Of a stretch of DNA of 64,000 bases, positions 1-9,051 are shown one piece after another. This DNA comes from Pseudomonas mediterranea CFBP 5447 (GTDB taxonomy: Bacteria; Pseudomonadota; Gammaproteobacteria; Pseudomonadales; Pseudomonadaceae). Numbering within the stretch: position 1 is the first letter of the stretch; every line of letters begins with the position of its first letter. The notes below the pieces were generated by a model. That model was not told the origin of the DNA. It ran no database searches and was given only the letters and a program-made list of their open reading frames with translations. The DNA lies in NCBI RefSeq assembly GCF_000774145.1, contig NZ_KN322983.1:310001-374000 (forward strand), written 5' to 3'. Both the position numbers and the translations under genes were made by a program.

Positions 1-1
1 G

Positions 2-124
2 CGGGCGATTGCCGCGCTACTTGCGCCGGACCCTGAGGCCGCTTTCGCGAGCAGGCTCGCTCCCACATTGGATGGGTGTTCACAATTCTCTGTGGGAGCG
101 AGCCTGCTCGCGAAGAGGCCATGA
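2..124 (+). CDS. 3' end of an upstream gene, probably cobB (partial)
   Basis: The frame starting at base 2 is open from the window edge and stops at a TGA that overlaps the bluB ATG as ATGA, the same junction used between the next genes of this operon. Its first residues (RAIAALLAPDPE) look like the alanine-rich end of a Pseudomonas protein. In Pseudomonas the gene before bluB is cobB, cobyrinate a,c-diamide synthase, so this is the likely identity. The last 25 or so residues are encoded by a REP inverted pair, so the natural C-terminus may have been extended by it. The neighbouring frame stops at base 36, which would be the alternative end. Too little is visible to prove either. Confidence 0.4.
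   Translation, partial: RAIAALLAPDPEAAFASRLAPTLDGCSQFSVGASLLAKRP
44..114. repeat. REP inverted pair
   Basis: Two copies of the Pseudomonas REP palindrome (GCGAGCAGGCTCGCTCCCAC and its complement) face each other around a spacer of about 23 bases directly before bluB. This is the REPIN/BIME arrangement seen many times in this window. The position inside an operon is unusual because it can form a stable hairpin in the mRNA. Confidence 0.9.
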
Positions 125-771
125 CCGACAACGCATTTCCCCAGGCCGAACGCGACGCCATCTACCGCGCCATCGCCGAGCGCCGCGATATGCGCCACTT
201 CATCGGCGGCACGGTTGAGCCCCAGTTGCTGCGGCGCCTGCTGGAAGCCGCTCACCAGGCGCCCAGTGTGGGCCTGATGCAACCGTGGCGGTTCATCCGC
301 ATCAGCGACCGCGCATTGCGCGCAGACATCCAGCAATTGGTGGAACAGGAGCGCATTCGCACCGCCGAGGCCCTGGGCGAACGCAGCGATGAATTCATGA
401 AGCTCAAGGTCGAGGGCATCAATGACTGCGCCGAAGTGCTGGTGGCGGCGTTGATGGATGATCGCGAGCGGCACATCTTCGGCCGTCGGACCTTGCCGGA
501 AATGGACCTCGCCTCGCTGTCCTGTGCGATCCAGAATCTGTGGCTGGCTTCCCGCGCCGAAGGGTTGGGGATGGGCTGGGTTTCGCTGTTCGAGCCCCAG
601 GCTTTGGCCGATCTGCTGGGCCTGCCTGCGGGCGCCAAGCCCCTGGCGATACTCTGTCTCGGCCCGGTGGAGAGTTTTTATCCGGCACCGATGCTCGCCC
701 TGGAGGGCTGGGCACAACCGCGTTCACTCAATGAACTGCTCTATGAAAACCGTTGGGGAGTGAACCCATGA
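121..771 (+). CDS. bluB: 5,6-dimethylbenzimidazole synthase BluB
   Basis: 216-residue flavoprotein of the nitroreductase fold that cleaves reduced FMN with oxygen to give 5,6-dimethylbenzimidazole, the lower ligand of cobalamin. The N-terminal RRDMRHF segment, the [12 protein letters not shown] motif near residue 45 and the [10 protein letters not shown] segment near residue 155 are typical of BluB. An in-frame start at 76 would add residues encoded by the REP element, so the ATG at 121 is chosen. The stop overlaps cobD by ATGA. It heads the visible cobalamin operon and supplies the base activated by CobT further down. Oxygen dependence fits an aerobic pseudomonad. Confidence 0.95.
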   Translation: MTDNAFPQAERDAIYRAIAERRDMRHFIGGTVEPQLLRRLLEAAHQAPSVGLMQPWRFIRISDRALRADIQQLVEQERIRTAEALGERSDEFMKLKVEGINDCAEVLVAALMDDRERHIFGRRTLPEMDLASLSCAIQNLWLASRAEGLGMGWVSLFEPQALADLLGLPAGAKPLAILCLGPVESFYPAPMLALEGWAQPRSLNELLYENRWGVNP

Positions 772-1676
772 GTGTCGCGTTGCTCAGTGCCGCCGCCGTA
801 GCGCTGGATGCACTGCTGGGGGAGCCGCGGCGCTGGCATCCGTTGGTGGCGTTCGGCCGTTTTGCCGATCGCATCGAACAACGCTTCAATTCCGGCGGGC
901 GCGGCTGGCGCAGCCATGGGGTCACGGCGTGGGTGATTGCGGTGGTGCCGTTGACCCTGCTCGCCACGGCCCTGTCCTGGGCGCCGCTGGTGGGGTGGCT
1001 GGTGGATATCCTGGCGCTGTACTGCGCCCTCGGCCTGCGCAGCCTCGGCGAACATGTCGAGCCGGTGGCCCGGGCGCTGCGCAGCGGCGATCTGGAGGAA
1101 GCCCGCACCCGCGTCGGCTATCTGGTCAGCCGCGAAACCCGTGAGCTGGACGAAACCGCCGTGGCCCGCGCAGCCACCGAGTCGGTGCTGGAAAACGGCA
1201 GCGACGCGGTATTCGCCGCGCTGCTCTGGTTCGCCGTGGCGGGAGCGCCCGGTGTGGTGTTGTATCGCCTGAGCAATACTCTTGACGCCATGTGGGGCTA
1301 TCGCAACGAGCGCTTCGAGCGCTTTGGCTGGGCAGCGGCAAAAATCGACGATGTGCTGAACTACATTCCGGCGCGGCTGGTGGCGTTGACCTACGCGCTG
1401 CTCGGTAAAACCCGTCTGGCGCTCAAGTGCTGGCGCAGTCAGGGCCCGACCTGGGACAGCCCCAATGCCGGGCCGGTCATGGCCGCCGGTGCCGGTGCGC
1501 TGGGTGTCGAGCTGGGGGGCGCAGCGGTGTATCACGGGGAGCTGCACCAGCGTCCGCCGCTAGGCGAGGGCGTGCCGGCGAGTGCCGATTCCATTGATCG
1601 CGGCTGGCAACTGGTGCAGCGCGGCGTATGGTTGTGGTTGCTGATTCTCTGCCTGGGAGCTGAGTTCTATGCTTGA
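768..1676 (+). CDS. cobD: Adenosylcobinamide-phosphate synthase CobD (CbiB)
   Basis: 302-residue integral membrane protein that joins adenosylcobyric acid to the aminopropanol (phosphate) side chain. Visible family signatures are [17 protein letters not shown] near the N-terminus, the TES.LEN.SDA segment near residue 140, and the [16 protein letters not shown] stretch near residue 170. Several hydrophobic helices are present. The ATG at 768 overlaps the bluB stop; a TTG start at 753 is possible in frame but has no better ribosome site. It overlaps cobC by 8 bases, so translation is probably coupled. Its partner product comes from the decarboxylase encoded next. Confidence 0.95.
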   Translation: MSVALLSAAAVALDALLGEPRRWHPLVAFGRFADRIEQRFNSGGRGWRSHGVTAWVIAVVPLTLLATALSWAPLVGWLVDILALYCALGLRSLGEHVEPVARALRSGDLEEARTRVGYLVSRETRELDETAVARAATESVLENGSDAVFAALLWFAVAGAPGVVLYRLSNTLDAMWGYRNERFERFGWAAAKIDDVLNYIPARLVALTYALLGKTRLALKCWRSQGPTWDSPNAGPVMAAGAGALGVELGGAAVYHGELHQRPPLGEGVPASADSIDRGWQLVQRGVWLWLLILCLGAEFYA

Positions 1677-2661
1677 GCACGGCGGACGCCTGCGCAAGGC
1701 GGTCCGGGAATATGGCATTGCCGAGGTGGATTGGCTCGACCTGTCCAGCGGCCTGGCGCCATGGCCGTTCGATGTTCCGGCGATTCCTTTGCGGGCCTGG
1801 GCACGCCTGCCTGAAACCGATGACGGGCTGGAGCAGGCTGCCTGCACTTATTACGGGGCGGCCCAGGTACTGCCGGTGGCCGGTTCGCAGATGGCGATCC
1901 AGCTATTGCCGCGCCTGCGTCGCAGCGGCAAGGTCGGTGTCCTGTCGCCCTGTTACGCCGAGCACGCCGAAGCCTGGCGCCGCAACGGTTACATCGTGCG
2001 TGAGGTGCTGGAATCGGAAGTGGATTTCTTCCTCGATAGCCTCGACGTGCTGGTGGTGGTCAACCCGAACAACCCCACGGGCCTGAACCTGAGCCCCGAG
2101 CGTTTGCTGGACTGGCACGCCCGACTGGCCCAGCGTGGCGGCTGGCTGGTGGTGGACGAGGCCTTCATGGATGTCACCCCGCAACTGAGCCTGGCTGCCC
2201 ACGCCCATCAGGTCGGGCTGATCGTGCTGCGTTCCTTCGGCAAGTTCTTTGGCCTGGCCGGGGTTCGCCTGGGATTTGTCCTGGCCGAGCAACATTTGCT
2301 CAGGTTGCTCGCCGAACAGGTCGGGCCGTGGGCGGTCAGCGGGCCGACCCGGGTCCTGGGCCAAGCCTGTTTACTCGACACCGCCGCCCACATCCGTCAG
2401 CGACAGCGCTGTGAAGCTGCCAGCCAACGCCTGGCGCTGCTGCTGGGCCGTCACGGCTTCAAGCCCCAGGGTGGTTGCGCGTTGTTCCAGTGGCTGGTCA
2501 CCGAACACGCCCAGATGCTTCACGACTTCATGGCCCATCGCGGCATTCTCCTGCGGCTGTTCACGAACACCAGCAGCCTGCGCTTCGGATTGCCTGCCGA
2601 CGATGCCGAATTCCTGCGCCTGGAACAGGCTTTCGAGGCCTACGCCGAGGACTTCCAATGA
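1669..2661 (+). CDS. cobC: Threonine-phosphate decarboxylase CobC
   Basis: 330-residue pyridoxal-phosphate enzyme of aminotransferase class I/II that turns L-threonine phosphate into (R)-1-aminopropan-2-ol phosphate for the cobinamide side chain. The family motifs are visible: NPNNPTG near residue 130, VVDEAFMD near residue 163, and the cofactor lysine in [15 protein letters not shown] near residue 190. Length is normal for CobC. It overlaps cobD (8 bases) and cobQ (4 bases). In Pseudomonas this gene is called cobC, whereas the enteric cobC is the phosphatase encoded later in this operon. Confidence 0.93.
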   Translation: MLEHGGRLRKAVREYGIAEVDWLDLSSGLAPWPFDVPAIPLRAWARLPETDDGLEQAACTYYGAAQVLPVAGSQMAIQLLPRLRRSGKVGVLSPCYAEHAEAWRRNGYIVREVLESEVDFFLDSLDVLVVVNPNNPTGLNLSPERLLDWHARLAQRGGWLVVDEAFMDVTPQLSLAAHAHQVGLIVLRSFGKFFGLAGVRLGFVLAEQHLLRLLAEQVGPWAVSGPTRVLGQACLLDTAAHIRQRQRCEAASQRLALLLGRHGFKPQGGCALFQWLVTEHAQMLHDFMAHRGILLRLFTNTSSLRFGLPADDAEFLRLEQAFEAYAEDFQ

Positions 2662-4109
2662 CCACAGTGATGGTGCAAGGCACCACGTCCGATGCCGGTA
2701 AAAGTACCCTGGTCACGGCCCTGTGCCGCTGGGTCAGGCGCCAGGGCGTGAGTGTGGTGCCGTTCAAGCCGCAGAACATGGCCCTCAACAGCGCGGTGAC
2801 CACCGACGGTGGCGAAATCGGTCGCGCCCAGGCTGTGCAGGCCCAGGCGGCCGGCCTCGAGCCGCACACCGACATGAACCCGGTGCTGCTCAAGCCCAAC
2901 AGCGACACGGGGGCCCAGGTCATCATCCATGGCCGCGCGGTCACCACCATGAATGCCGTGGCCTATCACGATTACAAGGCCATCGCGATGCAGGCCGTGC
3001 TGGCTTCCCACGCGCGCTTGAGCGCGGCGTATCCGGTGGTGATGGTGGAGGGCGCGGGGTCGCCGGCCGAGATCAACCTGCGGGCCGGTGACATCGCCAA
3101 CATGGGATTTGCCGAAGCGGTGGACTGCCCCGTGTTGCTGATCGCCGACATCAATCGCGGTGGGGTATTCGCCCATCTGGTGGGCACCCTGGAGCTGCTT
3201 TCGCCCAGCGAGCAGGCGCGGGTCAAGGGCTTCATCATCAACCGTTTTCGCGGCGACATCGCCTTGCTGCAACCGGGGCTGGACTGGCTGGAAGCCCGCA
3301 CCGGCAAACCGGTGGTGGGGGTGTTGCCGTACGTAATGGACCTGCACCTGGAAGCCGAGGACGGGCTGGACCAGCGTCAAGCCGACAAGGCCGAGCAGGT
3401 GCTCAAGGTGGTGGTGCCGGTGCTGCCGCGTATCAGCAATCACACCGATTTCGATCCGTTGCGCCTGCACCCGCAGGTCGACTTGCAATTCATTGGTCCC
3501 GGCCAGGCCATTCCGCCAGCCGACCTGATCATCTTGCCGGGCTCGAAGAGCGTGCGTAGCGACCTCGCCCATTTGCGGGCCCACGGCTGGGAAGCGGCCA
3601 TCCAGCGGCATCTGCGCTATGGCGGCAAGCTGCTGGGGATCTGCGGCGGTTTGCAGATGCTCGGCCAACAGGTCCACGATCCGCTGGGGTTGGAAGGCGC
3701 GCCGGGCTCCAGCGCCGGGCTTGGGCTCCTGGCGTTCGAAACGACCCTGGAGCACGAGAAGCAGTTGCGTAATGTCCGAGGCCGTTTGACCCTGGAGAAC
3801 GCCGAGGTCAGTGGCTATGAGATCCATGCCGGCGTGACCGTCGGCCCGGCCCTGGAACAGCCCTTGGTGCAATTGGATGACGGCCGCTGCGACGGCGCCC
3901 GGAGCCTCGATGGACAGATCGTCGGCACCTACCTGCACGGCCTGTTCGAGTCGCCCGAATCCAGCAGTGCCTTGTTGCGTTGGGCCGGGCTGGCGGACGT
4001 GCAAACGGTGGATTACCACGGCTTGCGCGAGCGGGACATCGAGCGGCTGGCGGATCTGGTGGAGAAGCACCTGGATACCGGGTTGTTGCGTGAGCTCTGT
4101 GGGATCTAG
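2658..4109 (+). CDS. cobQ: Cobyric acid synthase CobQ
   Basis: 483-residue glutamine-dependent amidotransferase that adds four amide groups to adenosylcobyrinate a,c-diamide. The N-terminal dethiobiotin-synthetase-like ATP domain begins [25 protein letters not shown] and the [15 protein letters not shown] segment follow. The C-terminal glutaminase domain carries the nucleophile cysteine in [10 protein letters not shown] near residue 330 and the histidine of GYEIHAG. The ATG at 2658 overlaps the cobC stop; the longer in-frame extension to 2475 lies entirely inside cobC and is rejected. Last gene before a REP-filled gap of about 120 bases. Confidence 0.96.
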   Translation: MTTVMVQGTTSDAGKSTLVTALCRWVRRQGVSVVPFKPQNMALNSAVTTDGGEIGRAQAVQAQAAGLEPHTDMNPVLLKPNSDTGAQVIIHGRAVTTMNAVAYHDYKAIAMQAVLASHARLSAAYPVVMVEGAGSPAEINLRAGDIANMGFAEAVDCPVLLIADINRGGVFAHLVGTLELLSPSEQARVKGFIINRFRGDIALLQPGLDWLEARTGKPVVGVLPYVMDLHLEAEDGLDQRQADKAEQVLKVVVPVLPRISNHTDFDPLRLHPQVDLQFIGPGQAIPPADLIILPGSKSVRSDLAHLRAHGWEAAIQRHLRYGGKLLGICGGLQMLGQQVHDPLGLEGAPGSSAGLGLLAFETTLEHEKQLRNVRGRLTLENAEVSGYEIHAGVTVGPALEQPLVQLDDGRCDGARSLDGQIVGTYLHGLFESPESSSALLRWAGLADVQTVDYHGLRERDIERLADLVEKHLDTGLLRELCGI

Positions 4110-4118
4110 GTGGCCCTA

Positions 4119-4189
4119 TTGCGAGCAGGCTCGCCCCCACAGGGGATTGTGAACACCGGACCAATGTGGGAGCGAGCCTGCTCGCGATG
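4119..4189. repeat. REP inverted pair
   Basis: Two inverted REP units separated by about 23 bases fill the only real gap in the cobalamin operon, between cobQ and cobU. Such hairpins inside an operon can stabilise upstream mRNA or partially stop transcription. The left unit has a substitution (CTCGCCCCCAC) relative to the consensus. Confidence 0.9.
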
Positions 4190-4229
4190 GGGCCGGCAGC
4201 AACACCTTCTATTTGAAAGGTAATACACC

Positions 4230-4751
4230 ATGCTCCAACTGATCCTCGGCGGCGCCCGCTCCGGCAAGAGTCGCCTGGCTGAAAAACTCGCGGCGGACAC
4301 TTGCTTGCCGGTGACCTACATCGCCACCAGCCAACCCCTGGACGGCGAGATGAACCAGCGGGTCGCCCTGCATCGCGCGCGTCGTCCGGCCGAATGGGCC
4401 TTGGTGGAAGAGCCGTTCGCCCTGGCCCAAGTGTTGCGGGACAACGCCGCACCGGGACAGTGCCTGCTGGTGGATTGCCTGACCCTGTGGCTGACCAACC
4501 TGCTGATGCTCGATGACGTCCCGCGACTGGGCAAGGAGCGCGACGCCCTGCTGGACTGCGTGGCCGCACTGCCCGGTGAAATCATTTTTGTCAGCAACGA
4601 GACCGGCATGGGTGTCGTGCCGCTGGGCGAGCTGACTCGCCGTTATGTCGATGAAGCCGGTTGGCTGCATCAAGCCCTGGCCGAGCGTTGTCAGCGTGTC
4701 GTGCTGACCGTCGCCGGCCTGCCCCTGACCCTCAAAGGTACTGCGTTATGA
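4230..4751 (+). CDS. cobU: Adenosylcobinamide kinase / guanylyltransferase CobU (CobP)
   Basis: 173-residue bifunctional enzyme that phosphorylates adenosylcobinamide and transfers GMP to it, giving adenosylcobinamide-GDP. The P-loop GGARSGKS lies at residues 6-13, the guanylylated-histidine region HRARRPAEW near residue 47, and [14 protein letters not shown] near residue 85. The [23 protein letters not shown] block near residue 125 is a strong family signature. A ribosome site (GAAAGG) precedes the ATG by 10 bases. Called cobP in P. aeruginosa. The stop overlaps cobT by ATGA. Confidence 0.96.
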   Translation: MLQLILGGARSGKSRLAEKLAADTCLPVTYIATSQPLDGEMNQRVALHRARRPAEWALVEEPFALAQVLRDNAAPGQCLLVDCLTLWLTNLLMLDDVPRLGKERDALLDCVAALPGEIIFVSNETGMGVVPLGELTRRYVDEAGWLHQALAERCQRVVLTVAGLPLTLKGTAL

Positions 4752-5803
4752 ATCACCGCTGGTGGCTGGACCCGTGCAAGCCCCTCGATGCCCAGGCCCT
4801 GGAACAGGCCGCGGCCCGTCAGCAACAACTGACCAAGCCGGCCGGCTCCCTGGGACGGCTCGAGTCGGTGGCAGTGCAACTGGCGGGCCTGCAAGGGCAG
4901 GTCAAGCCAAGCCTGGACCGACTGTGGATCGCGATTTTTGCCGGCGATCACGGGGTGGTGGCGGAGGGCGTGTCGGCCTATCCCCAGGAAGTCACCGGAC
5001 AGATGCTGCTCAATTTCGTCAGCGGTGGCGCGGCCATCAGCGTCCTGGCGCGGCAATTAAGTGCCGGGTTGGAGGTCGTGGACCTGGGGACCGTGACGCC
5101 GTCGCTGGATCTGCCCGGTGTGCGGCATTTGCACGTCGGGCCCGGCACGGCGAATTTTGTCCAGGGCCCGGCGATGACCGTGGACCAAGGCGAGCAGGCC
5201 TTGCAAGCCGGGCGTGACAGTGTCGCCCGCGCAATCGCCAGTGGCGCGCAGTTGTTCATCGGCGGCGAGATGGGGATCGGCAACACCACGGCGGCCAGTG
5301 CCCTGGCCTGCGCCTTGCTCGACTGCCCGGTGGGTCATCTGGTCGGGCCGGGTACGGGATTGGACGCGGCGGGTGTCAGTCACAAAGCCCAGGTGATTGA
5401 ACGCGCCCTGACGCTGCATCGCGCCCAGGGCAACGATCCGTTGCAGACGCTGTTCAACCTGGGTGGATTTGAAATCGCCGCGCTGGTCGGTGCGTACCTG
5501 GCCTGCGCGCAGCAGGGCGTCGCGGTGCTGGTGGACGGCTTTATCTGCAGCGTCGCGGCATTGGTGGCGGTGCGCCTCAATCCCGGGTGCCGGCCATGGC
5601 TGTTGTTCGGCCATCGCGGCGCCGAACCGGGGCATCGTTACGTCCTGGAAACCCTCGCTGCCGAACCGCTGCTCGACCTGGGCCTGCGCCTGGGCGAGGG
5701 CAGTGGCGCTGCGCTGGCGGTGCCGTTGTTGCGTCTGGCCTGTGACCTGCACGGGCAAATGGCGACGTTTGCCGAAGCGGCCGTGGCGGATCGCCCGGCA
5801 TGA
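4748..5803 (+). CDS. cobT: Nicotinate-nucleotide--dimethylbenzimidazole phosphoribosyltransferase CobT
   Basis: 351-residue enzyme that activates dimethylbenzimidazole, made by BluB, to alpha-ribazole phosphate. Signatures are [11 protein letters not shown] near residue 30, [16 protein letters not shown] near residue 65, [10 protein letters not shown] near residue 175, and the C-terminal [10 protein letters not shown] with the presumed catalytic glutamate near residue 318. The ATG at 4748 overlaps the cobU stop, and the stop overlaps the phosphatase start, so the three are translationally coupled. Called cobU in the older Pseudomonas naming. Confidence 0.96.
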   Translation: MNHRWWLDPCKPLDAQALEQAAARQQQLTKPAGSLGRLESVAVQLAGLQGQVKPSLDRLWIAIFAGDHGVVAEGVSAYPQEVTGQMLLNFVSGGAAISVLARQLSAGLEVVDLGTVTPSLDLPGVRHLHVGPGTANFVQGPAMTVDQGEQALQAGRDSVARAIASGAQLFIGGEMGIGNTTAASALACALLDCPVGHLVGPGTGLDAAGVSHKAQVIERALTLHRAQGNDPLQTLFNLGGFEIAALVGAYLACAQQGVAVLVDGFICSVAALVAVRLNPGCRPWLLFGHRGAEPGHRYVLETLAAEPLLDLGLRLGEGSGAALAVPLLRLACDLHGQMATFAEAAVADRPA

Positions 5804-6375
5804 CCTTGCGCCTGGACCTGCTGCGCCATGGCGAAACCGAGCTGGGCGGCGGATTGCGTGGCAGCCTCGACGATGCCTTGACGGCCAGGGGCTGGGAGCA
5901 GATGCATGCAGCCGTAGCCACGGACGGTCCTTGGGATCGACTGGTGAGTTCGCCGCTGCAACGATGTGCGCGCTTTGCCGAGCAGCTCGGCAGCCGACTC
6001 AATCTGCCGGTGCACCTGGACGCGGATCTGCAGGAACTGCATTTCGGTGCCTGGGAGGGCCGCAGCGCCGCGGCGTTGATGGACACCGACGCCGAGGCTT
6101 TGGGCCGGTTCTGGGCCGATCCTTATGCTTTTACACCCCCCGACGGGGAGCCGGTGCTAGCGTTTTCGACGCGGGTCCTGGCGGCGGTGGAGCGCCTGCA
6201 CGCGGCTTACGCGGGGCAGCGGGTGTTGCTGGTCAGCCATGGCGGCGTGATGAAATTGTTGCTGGCCCAGGCCCGAGGCCTGCCCCGGGAGCAATTGCTC
6301 AACGTTGAAGTGACCCACGGGGCGCGGTTCTCCCTGCGGGTGTCGTCCGGTCCGGTCTTGACGGAGATGAGCTGA
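5800..6375 (+). CDS. Alpha-ribazole phosphatase family protein (histidine phosphatase)
   Basis: 191-residue member of the histidine phosphatase (phosphoglycerate mutase-like) superfamily. The catalytic LRHGE motif is at residues 7-11, a second arginine occurs in [12 protein letters not shown] near residue 50, a glutamate in FGAWEGR near residue 85, and the second histidine in [10 protein letters not shown] near residue 145. In this operon position it should remove the phosphate from alpha-ribazole phosphate or adenosylcobalamin phosphate, the role of enteric CobC. It overlaps cobT by 4 bases and cobS follows 2 bases after its stop. Substrate is inferred from context. Confidence 0.88.
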   Translation: MTLRLDLLRHGETELGGGLRGSLDDALTARGWEQMHAAVATDGPWDRLVSSPLQRCARFAEQLGSRLNLPVHLDADLQELHFGAWEGRSAAALMDTDAEALGRFWADPYAFTPPDGEPVLAFSTRVLAAVERLHAAYAGQRVLLVSHGGVMKLLLAQARGLPREQLLNVEVTHGARFSLRVSSGPVLTEMS

Positions 6376-6377
6376 AG

Positions 6378-7109
6378 ATGCTGCCGTTCTGGATCGCCCT
6401 GCAATTTCTCAGCAGCTTGCCGGTTCGCCTGCTGGGCATGCCTGAGCCGGCGCAGCTTGGCCGGTCGCTGCTGTTCTATCCGCTGGTGGGGTTGTTGTTC
6501 GGTGCGTTGCTGTGGGGCTTCAATACCTTGCTGCCCGGTACGCCGTTGCTGCTGCATGGCGCGTTGCTGCTGACGGCCTGGGTGCTGCTCAGTGGCGGCC
6601 TGCACCTGGATGGCCTGGCTGACAGTGCGGACGCCTGGCTCGGTGGTTTTGGCGACCGTGAACGTACGCTGCTGATTATGAAAGACCCGCGCAGTGGCCC
6701 GATTGCGGTGATCACCTTGGTGTTGGTGCTGCTGCTCAAATTCGCGGCGCTGCTGGCGCTGCTCGAACAAGGGCAGGCCCTGGTGTTGCTCATCGTGCCG
6801 GTATTGGGGCGTGCGGCGCTGCTGGGCCTGTTCCTGACCACGCCTTATGTGCGTGCCGGCGGATTGGGCCAGGCACTCGCCGATCATCTGCCGCGACCTG
6901 CGGGGTGGCAGGTCTTGTCGGCCTGTGCGCTGGGCTGCGTGCTGGTGGCGGGATGGGCCGGGGTCTGGGCGCTGATCATCGCCGCGGTGGTGTTCATCGG
7001 ATTGCGGCAGATGATGTTGCGTCGGCTGGGTGGGTGCACCGGCGACACGGCGGGGGCCTTGTTGGAGCTGCTTGAGATGGCAGTGTTGGTGGGGATGGCA
7101 TTGATCTGA
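6378..7109 (+). CDS. cobS: Adenosylcobinamide-GDP ribazoletransferase CobS (CobV)
   Basis: 243-residue membrane enzyme that joins adenosylcobinamide-GDP to alpha-ribazole (phosphate), the last assembly step of cobalamin. The acidic signature SGGLHLDGLADSADAWLGG near residue 75 and MKDPRSGPIAV near residue 98 identify the family; the C-terminal GGCTGDTAGALLE motif is also present. About six hydrophobic segments are visible. It is the last gene of the operon; no strong terminator is visible before the next promoter region. Called cobV in P. aeruginosa. Confidence 0.95.
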   Translation: MLPFWIALQFLSSLPVRLLGMPEPAQLGRSLLFYPLVGLLFGALLWGFNTLLPGTPLLLHGALLLTAWVLLSGGLHLDGLADSADAWLGGFGDRERTLLIMKDPRSGPIAVITLVLVLLLKFAALLALLEQGQALVLLIVPVLGRAALLGLFLTTPYVRAGGLGQALADHLPRPAGWQVLSACALGCVLVAGWAGVWALIIAAVVFIGLRQMMLRRLGGCTGDTAGALLELLEMAVLVGMALI

Positions 7110-7185
7110 CACCTTGCTCCCACAATTTGCTGCCACAGGTTTTCCTCATCAAGCGATACATTTAAATTTGCATTCATCCAGTTAA

Positions 7186-7199
7186 CGGGTATATACACG
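7186..7199. promoter_or_regulatory. Probable operator of the MarR-type regulator, site 1
   Basis: CGGGTATATACACG lies 4 bases before the start codon of the MarR gene. It matches the perfect palindrome found before the MFS gene at 12 of 14 central positions. The shared GGGTATATAC core suggests that the regulator binds both sites and represses its own gene as well as the transporter. Inference from sequence symmetry and repetition. Confidence 0.65.
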
Positions 7200-7203
7200 C
7201 ATC

Positions 7204-7608
7204 ATGCTTCCTTCCCAATGTCTGTGCATCAACCTGCGTCGCGCCGCTCGAGGCGTCAGCAGGTATTACGACGGCGCTCTCGATGGCTTCGGGATCAACG
7301 TTGCCCAGTATTCCTTGCTGAACAACCTGGCGCGCCTGGATCAGCCGAGTATTTCGTCCCTGGCCGAGGCCATGGGCCTGGACCGCAGCACCCTGGGGCG
7401 CAATCTTCGGGTCCTGGAGGGCGAGGGGTTGGTAGCGCTTGCCGAGGGTGAAGACATGCGCAACCGCATCGTCGTCCTGACGCAAGCCGGACGCGACCGA
7501 CTGGCGGCGGCGTTGCCCGCCTGGGAAGCGGCGCAACAACGATTGATCGATAAACTGGGCGCCGAGAAGCGCACGGCACTGCTGGCCTTGCTGGACGAAC
7601 TGGCGTAA
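7204..7608 (+). CDS. MarR family transcriptional regulator
   Basis: 134-residue winged-helix protein. The HTH region SISSLAEAMGLDRSTLGRNL sits near residues 52-71 and the wing segment AEGEDMRNRIVVLTQAG near residues 82-98. No clear Shine-Dalgarno sequence precedes the ATG, because the space is taken by operator site 1, so initiation may be weak or the mRNA nearly leaderless. An in-frame alternative start was not better supported. It lies 52 bases before the MFS gene on the same strand, with a second operator between them, so it probably controls that transporter in response to a small aromatic or toxic ligand. Ligand unknown. Confidence 0.85.
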   Translation: MLPSQCLCINLRRAARGVSRYYDGALDGFGINVAQYSLLNNLARLDQPSISSLAEAMGLDRSTLGRNLRVLEGEGLVALAEGEDMRNRIVVLTQAGRDRLAAALPAWEAAQQRLIDKLGAEKRTALLALLDELA

Positions 7609-7629
7609 AGCCGGTTCGTTCGATATTAA

Positions 7630-7645
7630 GCGGGTATATACCCGC
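7630..7645. promoter_or_regulatory. Perfect 16-bp palindromic operator before the MFS gene
   Basis: GCGGGTATATACCCGC is a perfect 16-base palindrome between the MarR stop and the MFS start. Together with the similar site before the MarR gene it defines a likely MarR recognition sequence. It is followed by a ribosome site (GAGCGGAG) for the transporter. Confidence 0.75.
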
Positions 7646-7660
7646 GAGCGGAGAATAAAA

Positions 7661-8869
7661 ATGGCATCGATGTGGCGTACCTGTGGTTGGGTCCTTGTGG
7701 GCAGTGCGCTGATCCTGGCGTTGTCCCTGGGTGTGCGGCATGGTTTTGGGTTGTTCCTGGCCCCCATGAGCACCGAGTTCGGCTGGGGGCGTGAGGTGTT
7801 CGCCTTCGCCATCGCCCTGCAGAACCTGATCTGGGGCCTGGCGCAGCCGTTTACCGGGGCGTTGGCTGATCGCTTCGGTGCGGCGAAAGTGGTGCTGATC
7901 GGCGGTGTGCTCTACGCCGTGGGCCTGGTGTTCATGGGGTTGTCGGATTCCGCCTGGTCGCTGTCATTGAGTGCAGGGCTGCTGATCGGTATCGGTCTGT
8001 CCGGTACGTCTTTCTCGGTGATCCTCGGGGTGGTCGGTCGGGCCGTACCGGCGGAAAAACGCAGCCTGGGCATGGGCATTGCCAGTGCCGCCGGTTCCTT
8101 CGGCCAGTTCGCGATGTTGCCGGGCACCCTGGGTTTGATCGGCTGGCTCGGCTGGTCCGCTGCGCTGCTGGCCCTGGGGCTGCTGGTGGCGCTGATCGTG
8201 CCGCTGGTGCGCATGCTCAAGGACACGCCGACGCCCTTGGCCGGTCATGAGCAGACTTTGTCCGAAGCGCTGCGCGAAGCGTGCAATCATTCCGGGTTCT
8301 GGTTGCTGGCGTTCGGCTTTTTCGTCTGCGGTTTCCAGGTGGTGTTCATCGGCGTGCACCTGCCGGCCTACCTGGTGGACCAACACCTGGCGGCCAGCGT
8401 CGGCACCACCGTGCTGGCCCTGGTCGGGCTGTTCAATATCTTCGGCACCTACACCGCCGGCTGGCTCGGCGGGCGCATGTCCAAGCCGCGGCTGCTGACA
8501 GGGTTGTACCTGGCGCGGGCGGTGGTGATCAGCCTGTTCCTGTGGCTGCCGGTCACCACCACCACGGCCTACGCGTTCGGCATGGCGATGGGATTCCTGT
8601 GGCTCTCCACCGTGCCCTTGACCAACGGCACCGTAGCCACCCTGTTCGGTGTGCGAAATCTCTCGATGCTGGGTGGGATCGTGTTCCTGTTCCACCAGTT
8701 GGGATCGTTCCTGGGCGGCTGGCTGGGCGGGGTGGTGTATGACCGCACCGGCAGCTACGACCTGATCTGGCAAGTCGCTGTCTTGCTCAGCTTGCTGGCG
8801 GCGGCGCTGAACTGGCCGGTGCGCGAGCGTCCGGTGGCGCGCCTGCAAATTCAGGCCGGTGCGGCATGA
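7661..8869 (+). CDS. MFS transporter
   Basis: 402-residue protein with about 12 hydrophobic segments. The loop-2 region GALADRFGAAKVVLIGG near residues 65-82 is the classic MFS signature. The GVRHGFGLFLAPMSTEFGWGREVFAFA start and overall length resemble the oxalate/formate and monocarboxylate-type MFS subgroup found widely in Pseudomonas. It is preceded by a palindromic operator and is presumably repressed by the MarR protein upstream. Its stop overlaps the start of a 39-residue peptide gene by ATGA. Substrate cannot be read from the sequence. Confidence 0.88.
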   Translation: MASMWRTCGWVLVGSALILALSLGVRHGFGLFLAPMSTEFGWGREVFAFAIALQNLIWGLAQPFTGALADRFGAAKVVLIGGVLYAVGLVFMGLSDSAWSLSLSAGLLIGIGLSGTSFSVILGVVGRAVPAEKRSLGMGIASAAGSFGQFAMLPGTLGLIGWLGWSAALLALGLLVALIVPLVRMLKDTPTPLAGHEQTLSEALREACNHSGFWLLAFGFFVCGFQVVFIGVHLPAYLVDQHLAASVGTTVLALVGLFNIFGTYTAGWLGGRMSKPRLLTGLYLARAVVISLFLWLPVTTTTAYAFGMAMGFLWLSTVPLTNGTVATLFGVRNLSMLGGIVFLFHQLGSFLGGWLGGVVYDRTGSYDLIWQVAVLLSLLAAALNWPVRERPVARLQIQAGAA

Positions 8870-8985
8870 GTCGCGTCGGCCCCTGGTTGATCGTGGCCGG
8901 CGCGGTCCTGCTGCTGGCGTTTGCCTGGTGGGGCTGGCATCAGGGCGGGTTGGCCTTGATGCAACTGGGCATGGGCAACTGCTGA
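8866..8985 (+). CDS. 39-residue membrane peptide
   Basis: Short reading frame whose ATG overlaps the MFS stop (ATGA). The peptide has one hydrophobic helix (WLIVAGAVLLLAFAWWGW, residues 7-24) followed by a short tail ending in GNC. The overlap implies translational coupling to the transporter, so it may be a small accessory subunit or a regulator of it. No family is recognised. The coupled start and the clean single helix are the support; codon use cannot be judged at this length. Confidence 0.55.
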   Translation: MSRVGPWLIVAGAVLLLAFAWWGWHQGGLALMQLGMGNC

Positions 8986-9051
8986 GCGGTGGACGCATCT
9001 GGTCATGACGAGTAACGTCGTGGTCTGACATGTCTTCAAGGAAGTGCCTAC

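Noticed and set aside
2640..4070. 476-codon antisense frame over cobQ
   Set aside because: Shadow frame of a clear cobQ gene; His/Gln-rich, no ribosome site.
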